Below are positions 33,115 through 40,849 of a stretch of 64,000 bases of DNA, piece after piece. This stretch comes from Gallionella straubiae (lineage in GTDB: Bacteria > Pseudomonadota > Gammaproteobacteria > Burkholderiales > Gallionellaceae). The notes beneath the pieces are model-generated. The model was not told the DNA's origin. It searched no databases and worked only from the letters and a program-made list of their open reading frames with translations. Position 1 is the first letter of the stretch, and each line of letters starts with the position of its first letter. The DNA lies in contig NZ_CP194331.1 in assembly GCF_051257895.1 (NCBI RefSeq), forward strand, positions 1 through 64,000, read 5' to 3'. A program made the position numbers and the translations under genes.

Positions 33115-33742
33115 AAAATACCGTTACGTGGTGGTGGAAGGGCCGATCGGCGCGGGCAAGACCAGCCTTGCGCGCCGTCTCGCGCAGCACACCGGCGCTG
33201 CGGCGCTGCTGGAAAAGCCGGATGAAAACCCCTTCCTCGCCCGGTTCTACCAGGACCCGCCGCGCCATGCGCTCGCGACGCAACTGTTTTTCCTGTTCCA
33301 GCGCGGCAACGAAGTGCGCGACCTGGCGCAGATGGATATGTTCCAATCGAGCACGGTGGCGGATTACCTGTTCGATAAGGACCCGCTGTTTGCGCGGCTG
33401 AATCTGAACGATGCGGAGTTTGCGCTGTACCAGCAGATTTACCACACTCTGCAATTGCAGGCGCCCGCGCCGGATCTGGTGATCTACCTGCAGGCCGCGC
33501 CGGAGACGCTGGCGGAACGCGTGCGCCGCCGCGCCAAGCCTTACGAACAGGCCATTTCCGAAGATTATTTACTGCGCGTGGCGCAGGGTTACAGCGATTT
33601 CTTCTACCATTACGATGCGACGCCGGTGCTGACGGTGAACACCGAGCACCTGAACTTCGAGGAGGAGGGAGATTTCGCCCTGCTGCTGCAACGCATCGGG
33701 GAAATGCGCGGGCCGCGCGAATTTTTCAGCCGGGGAGAATGA
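33104..33742 (+). CDS. Deoxynucleoside kinase family protein
   Basis: The 212-aa protein starts MLPEKYRYVVVEGPIGAGKTSLARRL, a P-loop typical of deoxyadenosine/deoxyguanosine kinases. The following LLEKPDENPFLARFYQDP supplies the substrate Glu, and the lid is ERVRRRAKPYEQ. In betaproteobacteria this gene regularly sits between folK and panB, as here. It overlaps folK by 11 bp and panB begins 3 bp after its stop. Natural substrate not certain from sequence. Confidence 0.9.
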   Translation: MLPEKYRYVVVEGPIGAGKTSLARRLAQHTGAAALLEKPDENPFLARFYQDPPRHALATQLFFLFQRGNEVRDLAQMDMFQSSTVADYLFDKDPLFARLNLNDAEFALYQQIYHTLQLQAPAPDLVIYLQAAPETLAERVRRRAKPYEQAISEDYLLRVAQGYSDFFYHYDATPVLTVNTEHLNFEEEGDFALLLQRIGEMRGPREFFSRGE

Positions 33743-33744
33743 TA

Positions 33745-34536
33745 ATGAGAACCACGTTGACTGCATTACAGACGATGCGCGCCAAGGGCGAGAAGATCGC
33801 CGTGCTGACCTGTTACGACGCGAGCTTTGCCGCGCTGCTCGAGGCGCAGGGCGTGGACGCGCTGCTGGTCGGCGATTCGCTCGGCATGGTGCTGCAGGGA
33901 CATGAGACTACCCTGCCGGTTACGCTGGACGACATGGCCTACCACACCGCCTGCGTGGTGCGCGGAGCCAGGCAATCGTTTATCGTCGCTGACATGCCGT
34001 TCGGCACGTTCCAGGTCAGCCCGCAGGAAACCTTTGTTCATGCCGCAAGGCTGATGGCGGCGGGCGCGCAGATGGTCAAGCTGGAGGGCGGCGTCGAGAT
34101 GGCCGAGACGGTGGAGTTCCTCACCGGGCGGGGTATCCCGGTGTGCGGGCACATCGGCCTGACGCCGCAATCGGTGCACCAGATGGGCGGCTACCGCGTG
34201 CAGGGCAGGGAACCTGCCGCCGCGCAGCAATTGCTGGAGGATGCGGCGGCACTGGAGCGGGCCGGCGCGGGGATGCTGGTGCTGGAAACTATGCCCGCGC
34301 TGCTGGCGGCGGAGATCACCGCCGCGCTTTCCATTCCCACCATCGGTATCGGCGCGGGTGCGGACTGCTCCGGCCAGGTGCTGGTGCTGTACGACATGCT
34401 GGACATTTACCCGGGCAAAAAGGCGCGCTTCGCGAAAAACTTTCTGCAGGGTGCGGACAGCATCGCGGCCGCGGTGAAGAACTATGTCGCCGAGGTGAAG
34501 GCGGGCAGCTTTCCGGCTCAGGAACACAGCTTCTGA
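33745..34536 (+). CDS. panB: 3-methyl-2-oxobutanoate hydroxymethyltransferase
   Basis: PanB makes ketopantoate from ketoisovalerate and methylene-THF in pantothenate synthesis. The ATG at 33745 is preferred to 33739 because CGGGGAGA then has a 6-7 base spacing; this gives 263 aa. The motifs LTCYDASFAALLE, LLVGDSLGMVLQGH, VKLEGGVEMAETV, GHIGLTPQSVHQMGGYRVQG and GIGAGADCSGQVLV are complete. It overlaps panC by one base. Confidence 0.97.
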   Translation: MRTTLTALQTMRAKGEKIAVLTCYDASFAALLEAQGVDALLVGDSLGMVLQGHETTLPVTLDDMAYHTACVVRGARQSFIVADMPFGTFQVSPQETFVHAARLMAAGAQMVKLEGGVEMAETVEFLTGRGIPVCGHIGLTPQSVHQMGGYRVQGREPAAAQQLLEDAAALERAGAGMLVLETMPALLAAEITAALSIPTIGIGAGADCSGQVLVLYDMLDIYPGKKARFAKNFLQGADSIAAAVKNYVAEVKAGSFPAQEHSF

Positions 34537-35369
34537 TGCAAGTTATCCAGACCATCGCCGAACTGCGCGCGCGGCTGGCCACGGAGCGCGCCGTCGCCTT
34601 CGTGCCGACCATGGGCAACCTGCACGAGGGGCATCTCAACCTGGTGAAGCTGGCGCGCGGGCACGGCAGTTGCGTGGTGGCGAGCATCTTCGTCAACCCG
34701 CTGCAATTCGGCCCGAGCGAGGATTTCGATCGCTATCCGCGCACGCTGGAGGCGGACTGCGCCAAGCTGCAAGGCTTGGTGGACGTGGTATTTGCGCCTG
34801 CGGTCAACGAGATGTACCCCGTTCAGCAAACCGTGTTCGTCGAGCCGCCGCCGGTTGCCAACGAGCTGTGTGGCGCGTCGCGCCCCGGGCACTTCCGCGG
34901 CATGGCGACCGTGGTGCTGAAGCTGCTCGACATCGTGCAGCCGCAGGTCGCGCTGTTCGGCAAGAAGGACTACCAGCAGCTGCACATCATTCGGCAGATG
35001 GTTGCGCAGTTCAATCTTCCGGTTCGCATTGTCGGCGGGGAGACGGTGCGCGCGGCGGACGGCCTGGCGCTGAGCTCGCGCAACCAGTATTTGAGCGAAG
35101 CCGAGCGCGGCGAGGCGGTTTTCCTGCACCGCACGCTGCAAGGGATCAAACAGGCCATCCTGGAAGGCGGGCGCGATTTTGAACGATTGCAGGAAAAAGC
35201 GGTCGAAACTCTCGCCGCGAGGGGCTGGCTGGTGGATTACGTGGCGGTGCGCAACCAGTCCGACCTGCGGCCGGCCGGCCGGTCGCAGCGCGATCTGGTG
35301 ATCCTGGCGGCGGCAAAACTGGGCAATACCCGATTGCTGGACAATGTCGAGGTTAGCCTGGCTGGTTGA
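34536..35369 (+). CDS. panC: Pantothenate synthetase
   Basis: PanC joins pantoate and beta-alanine with ATP. The 277-aa protein shows VPTMGNLHEGHLNLV (HIGH-like motif), SIFVNPLQFGPSEDFDRYPRT, GHFRGMATVVLKL, FGKKDYQQL and LALSSRNQYL (KMSKS equivalent). It shares one base with the panB stop, so they are coupled; panD follows after 55 bp, with a possible promoter of its own. Confidence 0.98.
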   Translation: MQVIQTIAELRARLATERAVAFVPTMGNLHEGHLNLVKLARGHGSCVVASIFVNPLQFGPSEDFDRYPRTLEADCAKLQGLVDVVFAPAVNEMYPVQQTVFVEPPPVANELCGASRPGHFRGMATVVLKLLDIVQPQVALFGKKDYQQLHIIRQMVAQFNLPVRIVGGETVRAADGLALSSRNQYLSEAERGEAVFLHRTLQGIKQAILEGGRDFERLQEKAVETLAARGWLVDYVAVRNQSDLRPAGRSQRDLVILAAAKLGNTRLLDNVEVSLAG

Positions 35370-35391
35370 TTACTCGGCCGGTTGATTGCTA

Positions 35392-35397
35392 TATAAT
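35392..35397 (+). promoter_or_regulatory. -10 box upstream of panD
   Basis: TATAAT lies 28 bp before the panD start. Two copies of GGTTGATTRCT (35364-35390 region) precede it, but neither gives a -35 at standard spacing. Confidence 0.4.
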
Positions 35398-35424
35398 TGC
35401 GCCCGTCAGAAAGGGAAGTGCCAC

Positions 35425-35805
35425 ATGCAAAGAATCATGCTCAAAGCCAAGTTGCACCGGGTGCGCGTCACGCACTCCGAGTTGCACTATGAAGGTTCCT
35501 GTGCGATCGACGACGATTTGCTGGACGCCGCCGATATCAGGGAATACCAGCAGATCGACATTTACAACGTCACCAACGGCGAGCGTTTCACCACTTACGC
35601 GATCCGCGCACAGCGCGGTTCCGGCGTGATTTCCGTGAACGGCGCGGCCGCGCACAAGGCCAATCCGGGCGATATCCTGATTATCGCCACCTATGCCATG
35701 TACACCGAACTGGAATTGCAGAAATTCCATCCACAACTCGTTTACGTGGACGAGCACAACCGCATCATCGCGCAGCGCGACCGGATTGCCGTGCAGGCAG
35801 CCTGA
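35425..35805 (+). CDS. panD: Aspartate 1-decarboxylase proenzyme
   Basis: PanD makes beta-alanine for PanC. The 126-aa proenzyme self-cleaves at Gly24-Ser25 (HYEGSCAIDDDLLDAA) to form the pyruvoyl group; this site, the Lys9 region (LKAKLHRVRVT) and IYNVTNGERFTTYAI are all intact. The ATG at 35425 follows AAGGGAAG. It completes the pan cluster with panB and panC. Confidence 0.98.
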   Translation: MQRIMLKAKLHRVRVTHSELHYEGSCAIDDDLLDAADIREYQQIDIYNVTNGERFTTYAIRAQRGSGVISVNGAAAHKANPGDILIIATYAMYTELELQKFHPQLVYVDEHNRIIAQRDRIAVQAA

Positions 35806-35859
35806 CGCCGAAAGCCACCCTCACGGAATCATGATTGCTGCTGACGGGAAATCGAACGG

Positions 35860-38586
35860 ATGTATAGAAGAAGCATAGCCGGTCGATACCCCGCAGCGGT
35901 AGCGATCGCCTTATTCATCAACTTCGTCATTCTCGTCGGGGTAGCAAGCTATTACCTGGTCGACAAGTTCGAGAACATCGAAAAAGACCATGCGTACGAG
36001 AATTTGCATGGCATCGGCAAGCTCAAGATCGGCCAGATCCAGACGTATTTTCATGAACGCCGGGGGGATGCTCAGGTTGCCGCAAAATTCCTGAGCAACT
36101 CTCCGGTTCGTCATTGGCTGGAAAACCCGTCCAGCAACATACTGGCTGCAGTGCGGCAGCCGCTGGAGACCGCGGTGTCCGCTTATCAGTACGGCGGGGT
36201 ACTGCTGCTGGACGGCAAGGCGAACATCCGCTTCGGCAGCGGGAAACATACCGGGCTGTCCGAAGCAGGCAAATCCATTGCCTTGCGCGCAATCAAGGAA
36301 AACCTCCTCGGCAATTCGCCGATCTACTTCGGCGACCCCTCCGCACCGGACAAACCGATGCTGGACACTTTCGTTCCCATCGTGAATCCGGATACCTCGG
36401 CCGTCATGGGGGTTCTGGTGTTGCGCGACGATTTGCGTTTCCTGTTCTCTCTGATCCAGTCCTGGCCGGTGGAAAGCAGGACCGGCGAAATCCTGCTGGT
36501 CACCCGGGACGGCGGCGATGTGCTGTTCCTCAATGAATTGCGCTACCGGAAGGATGCCGCGCTCAAGTTCCGGTTGCCGATCGACGGTGGCATGAACGCG
36601 CTCACCGTTCCGACCAAGGAGATGATGAAGAGTTATTACGGCGCGCTGGAGGCCTTCGACTACCGCGGCAGGCCGGTGCTGGCCTACAACATCGCCGTGC
36701 CGGATACCACATGGGGCATGGTGGTCAAGATGGAGACGGACGAAGTGCTGGAGGATGTCCGGCGCCTGCAATCGATCATCTGGGTCATTGCCGCGTTTTT
36801 TATCCTGGGCGCCGGAACCATCCTGTGGACATGGTGGAGAAAACAGGACATCGAGTGGCTGGCGCACGAGCAACTGGCCGGCGTGGCGGAAGACTTGCGC
36901 ATTTCCGCGATTGCCTTCGAGACGCATGAGGCGATTGTGATTACCGATTGCCATCCAAAGATCCTGCGGGTCAACCAGGCTTTCCAGGATATTACCGGCT
37001 ATACGGCGGAGGAAGTCATCGGCCGCAACCCCAATATCCTCAGGGCGGAGAAGAGGCCCAAGGTCTTTTATGATGAGATGTGGGCAACCATTTTCCGCGA
37101 AGGGAAATGGAGCGGGGAGATGCTGGACAAGCGCAAGAACGGCGAGACTTACCCGAAGTGGCTGACGGTGACGGCCGTAACCGCACCGGATGGCACGCTC
37201 ACCCATTACGTGGGCTCGTTTTTCGACATTACGGAGCGCAAGAAGGCGGAAGGCGAAATCAATCGTCTCGCTTTTTTCGATCCGCTGACCAATCTGCCCA
37301 ACCGCCGCCTGTTGCTCGATCGTCTGCAACACGCATTGGCAACCAGCGCGCGCAGCGGCAGGCATGGCGCAATCATGTTCATCGACCTCGACAACTTCAA
37401 GGCTATCAACGACACCAAAGGGCATGATTACGGCGATCTGCTGCTGATCGAAATAGCGCGGCGCCTGCAATCCTGCGTGCGCGAAGGCGATACGGTGGCA
37501 CGGCTCGGCGGCGACGAATTCGTGGTGATGCTGGAGGATCTGGGGGGCCGGGCGGAGCACGCCGCGGCGCAGGCCGAGGAAGTGGGCGAGAAAATCCGCA
37601 CAATCATCAATCAGCCATGCTCAATCAAGGAGTTTGAATTTCACAGCACGGCCAGCATCGGGGTCAACCTGTTTATCGGCCGTGAGGCCAGCGCGGAGAC
37701 CCTGCTTAAATATGCGGACATCGCCATGTACCAGGCGAAAGGGGCTGGCCGGAACGCCGTGCGTTTCTTCGATCCGGAGATGCAGGCCATCCTGGAGGCG
37801 CGCCTGACCATGGAATCGGATTTGCGCCATGCGCTGGCTGAACGGCAGTTCAGCCTGCATTACCAGGCGCAGATCGACGATACCGGACACATCCTCGGTG
37901 CCGAGGCGCTGGTGCGCTGGATTCATCCGCAACGCGGCATGGTTTCTCCAGGCCAGTTTATTCCTGTTGCCGAAGAGAGCTCGCTGATTCTCGATATCGG
38001 CCATTGGGTGCTCGAAACGGCTTGCCGGCAGCTCGCCCTGTGGAGCAATGACGAGCAGAAGCGCAAGCTGACGCTGGCCGCGAACGTCAGCGCCCGGCAG
38101 TTCAAACTGGTTGATTTTGTGGACAGGGTGGCGGCGGTCATCAGGGAGCACCGCATCGATCCGTCGCGCCTCAAGCTGGAGTTGACCGAGAGCGTGGTGC
38201 TGGAAGACCTGGACGACATCGTGGCAAAAATGCATGCCTTGAAGGCGCTCGGGGTCGGGTTGTCGATGGATGACTTTGGTACGGGCTATTCGTCGCTGTC
38301 CTACCTGAAGCAGCTGCCGCTCGACCAACTCAAGATAGACCGGAGCTTCGTGCGCGACATCGCGACCGACCCGAACGATGCCGTGATGGTGCAAACCATC
38401 ATCGACATGGCGCATAATTTCAGCCTGAACGTCATTGCCGAAGGCGTGGAAACCGAAGCGCAGATGGAATTCCTCAAGCGGCACGGCTGCATGGCATACC
38501 AGGGTTATTTGATCAGCAAGCCCATATCGGTAGAGGAATTCGAGGCATTACTGGGCGGGGTTTGCCGGGATATGGCGGTCATCTGA
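35860..38586 (+). CDS. Membrane sensor with PAS, GGDEF and EAL domains (c-di-GMP turnover)
   Basis: The 908-aa protein has an N-terminal helix (about residues 12-34), a periplasmic Cache-like domain (about 35-303; YQYGGVLLLDGKANIRFG and MLDTFVPIVNPDTSAVMGVLVLRDDL), a second helix (306-326), a PAS domain (about 345-460; EAIVITDCHPKILRVNQAFQDITGYT), a GGDEF domain with intact RLGGDEF near residue 548, and an EAL domain with AEALVRW near 680 and DDFGTGYSSLSYLK. Both catalytic motifs are present, so it may both make and degrade c-di-GMP. No Shine-Dalgarno is evident before the ATG at 35860. It is first of a three-gene signalling cluster. Confidence 0.93.
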   Translation: MYRRSIAGRYPAAVAIALFINFVILVGVASYYLVDKFENIEKDHAYENLHGIGKLKIGQIQTYFHERRGDAQVAAKFLSNSPVRHWLENPSSNILAAVRQPLETAVSAYQYGGVLLLDGKANIRFGSGKHTGLSEAGKSIALRAIKENLLGNSPIYFGDPSAPDKPMLDTFVPIVNPDTSAVMGVLVLRDDLRFLFSLIQSWPVESRTGEILLVTRDGGDVLFLNELRYRKDAALKFRLPIDGGMNALTVPTKEMMKSYYGALEAFDYRGRPVLAYNIAVPDTTWGMVVKMETDEVLEDVRRLQSIIWVIAAFFILGAGTILWTWWRKQDIEWLAHEQLAGVAEDLRISAIAFETHEAIVITDCHPKILRVNQAFQDITGYTAEEVIGRNPNILRAEKRPKVFYDEMWATIFREGKWSGEMLDKRKNGETYPKWLTVTAVTAPDGTLTHYVGSFFDITERKKAEGEINRLAFFDPLTNLPNRRLLLDRLQHALATSARSGRHGAIMFIDLDNFKAINDTKGHDYGDLLLIEIARRLQSCVREGDTVARLGGDEFVVMLEDLGGRAEHAAAQAEEVGEKIRTIINQPCSIKEFEFHSTASIGVNLFIGREASAETLLKYADIAMYQAKGAGRNAVRFFDPEMQAILEARLTMESDLRHALAERQFSLHYQAQIDDTGHILGAEALVRWIHPQRGMVSPGQFIPVAEESSLILDIGHWVLETACRQLALWSNDEQKRKLTLAANVSARQFKLVDFVDRVAAVIREHRIDPSRLKLELTESVVLEDLDDIVAKMHALKALGVGLSMDDFGTGYSSLSYLKQLPLDQLKIDRSFVRDIATDPNDAVMVQTIIDMAHNFSLNVIAEGVETEAQMEFLKRHGCMAYQGYLISKPISVEEFEALLGGVCRDMAVI

Positions 38587-38806
38587 GGAAGCACAGGCAA
38601 CTGCTCCGTGCTTGCGCCTCGTGTCAGCCCGGCGCGGTGGAAATAGCCGGCCTTTTCGTACCTAATCGCCGATTCGCTTTTGATGCGGGTTGATTACGAT
38701 GCATTCCGGTATCCTGCAGAAATTCTGCCGCCTTGGGCAGCAAAATTTTGCCCGGGCGACGGATATAAAAGTTTAATTAAATAAAACTATAAAACTGGAG
38801 GGAGTA

Positions 38807-40789
38807 ATGACACATTCGACTATCATGCAACGCCTCACTTTGTTGACGGCGGTGCCTGTCATCGCGCTGATCCTGTCTTCCGGCATGCTGATCTGGGACA
38901 GTTTTGTTAGGTATCAAAGCGCGGTTCAGGCGCGCAGCATCATGGAAGTGGCGGTGGCGGCGGGCGATTTGATCCATCCCATGCAGATCGAGCGCGGTGC
39001 TACAGCCGGCTTCGTCCAGTCGAATGGCCAGAAGTTCGCGGATACGCTGCCGGGCACTCGTGCCAAGACCGACGAGAAGCTGGCGTCTTATAAACGATTG
39101 ATCGACGGGATCGACACCGGCTCGATGCCGGGGCTGAAAAAAGCCGTCGAAGAGGCGCAACGCAAGCTCGAAGGGTTGTCCCGGACGCGCGACCAAGCCA
39201 ATCAATACACCATCCCTGCCGGGGAGGCATCCGCTTTCTTCACCGGCACCATCGCACACCTCCTGGAGGTGATGAGTACCGCCGCCGCATACAATAGCGA
39301 CCCGGATATTGCGCGTAAGTTACTGACTTACCATAATTTCTCCAATGCCAAGGAAAATGCCGGGCAGGAGCGCGCATTGACCGTGCCGGTGTTCGTCGCC
39401 AACAAGGTCGAACCCGCGCAATTCCGCACCATCCTCGGAAAGATCAACAAACAGGATGCCTACCTGGATTCGTTCGTGGACTCCGCGAGCGAGCAGGAAA
39501 AGGCGGCGCTGAGAACGGTACTCGACGGCGAGGCGGCGCAGGAGGTGCAGCGCATGCGCAACATCATGGCCGAGCGCTCCATCCAGGGCGGGTTCGAGGT
39601 GGATTCGGCGGTGTGGTTCAAGCGCATCACCGATAAGATCAACGGTTTGTATGAAGTCGAACAACTGCTCACGAAAAATATCAATGCCGACGTCAACAGT
39701 CAATTATCCGCCAGCCGCACGCAGCTGCTGACGCAGCTGATTCTGGCTATCCTGGCGATTGTCATCGCCGTGGCGGTGTCGGTATGGGTGGCACGCAGCG
39801 TGAGCCGCCCGCTGACGGCCGTGGTGGATGCGGCCGAATATGCGGTGACACATGACGATTTTACTCGCCGCATTCCGGAGGAAGGTACGCAGGAAACGGC
39901 GCGCGTCGGCCAGGCGATCAACCATCTGATGGGCAAGTTCCGCGACATCATCGCGCACACTACCCACTCAAGCGAGAGCATCGCCGATGCATCCGGTGTG
40001 CTGGCCGCTTCAAGCGAACAGGTCAGCAAGAGCTCATCCGCGCAGGCGGATGCGGCCTCGTCGGTTGCTGCCGCCATCGAAGAAGTCTCAGTGAGCGTCA
40101 GCGAAACTGCATCGAATGCGCGCGCCGCAGGGGAGATTGTCGAAAAATCCCGCGCCGGAACCGAAATGGCGCTCACTGTCATGACAGAGACGGTGAAAAA
40201 CGTGAACGGTATTGCTACACTGATCCGCGAGTCGGGCAGTAACGTGGGGCGGCTCGACGAAAGTTCGAAGAGGATCGGCGGTATCGTTCAGGTAATCAAG
40301 GAAGTCGCCGACCAGACCAACCTGCTGGCCTTGAATGCCGCGATCGAAGCGGCGCGCGCGGGCGAGCAGGGGAGAGGTTTCGCGGTCGTGGCGGACGAGG
40401 TGCGCAAGCTTGCCGAGCGCACGTCAAAGGCAACTACGGAAATTGCCTCGCTCATTGGCGATATCCAGAATCACATCGGCGAGACCGTCACGGGGATGCA
40501 GCAGGCCAATACCCAGGTGACGGAAAGCCTTGAACTGGTTGGCAGGTCGGAGGCTGCGCTGCACCGCATCGGTGAAGATGCGCGCGAGGTGGCGAACAAT
40601 GTGCAAAGTATCGCCGATGCGGTACGCGAACAGGATGCTGCGATTCACCAGGTTGCGACGAATATCGAGAAGATCGCCCAGATGGCCGAGGAGAACAGCG
40701 CCGCAACTGCTTCGAGCAGCGATACGGCAAGCCAGCTCGACAGGTTGTCCGGCGCGCTCAAGGATTCGGTCGATCGCTTCAAGGTCTGA
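38807..40789 (+). CDS. Methyl-accepting chemotaxis protein with NIT-like sensor domain
   Basis: The 660-aa chemoreceptor has a transmembrane helix near residues 12-32 and a periplasmic sensor with the NIT-type start (AAGDLIHPMQIERGATAGFV). This is followed by a second helix (about 306-328), HAMP (VARSVSRPLTAVVDAAEYAV), and a cytoplasmic signalling domain whose hairpin tip reads EVADQTNLLALNAAIEAARAGEQG near residue 500. NIT domains have been linked to nitrate/nitrite sensing, but this ligand is a prediction. The ATG at 38807 follows GGAGGGAG. It has no CheR-tether pentapeptide at the C-terminus (ends KDSVDRFKV). Both flanking genes encode GGDEF-EAL proteins. Confidence 0.94.
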   Translation: MTHSTIMQRLTLLTAVPVIALILSSGMLIWDSFVRYQSAVQARSIMEVAVAAGDLIHPMQIERGATAGFVQSNGQKFADTLPGTRAKTDEKLASYKRLIDGIDTGSMPGLKKAVEEAQRKLEGLSRTRDQANQYTIPAGEASAFFTGTIAHLLEVMSTAAAYNSDPDIARKLLTYHNFSNAKENAGQERALTVPVFVANKVEPAQFRTILGKINKQDAYLDSFVDSASEQEKAALRTVLDGEAAQEVQRMRNIMAERSIQGGFEVDSAVWFKRITDKINGLYEVEQLLTKNINADVNSQLSASRTQLLTQLILAILAIVIAVAVSVWVARSVSRPLTAVVDAAEYAVTHDDFTRRIPEEGTQETARVGQAINHLMGKFRDIIAHTTHSSESIADASGVLAASSEQVSKSSSAQADAASSVAAAIEEVSVSVSETASNARAAGEIVEKSRAGTEMALTVMTETVKNVNGIATLIRESGSNVGRLDESSKRIGGIVQVIKEVADQTNLLALNAAIEAARAGEQGRGFAVVADEVRKLAERTSKATTEIASLIGDIQNHIGETVTGMQQANTQVTESLELVGRSEAALHRIGEDAREVANNVQSIADAVREQDAAIHQVATNIEKIAQMAEENSAATASSSDTASQLDRLSGALKDSVDRFKV

Positions 40790-40808
40790 CCGGATTGTCG
40801 TTGGAAAA

Positions 40809-40828
40809 GGGCGCGGTGAATCGCGCCC
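40809..40828. terminator. Hairpin between convergent MCP and GGDEF-EAL genes
   Basis: GGGCGCG/CGCGCCC 7-bp stem with a 6-base loop in the 60-bp gap between convergent genes. There is no T-run, but the position favours a terminator. Confidence 0.45.
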
Positions 40829-40849
40829 CGCAAGTTTATCCGCGGGGAC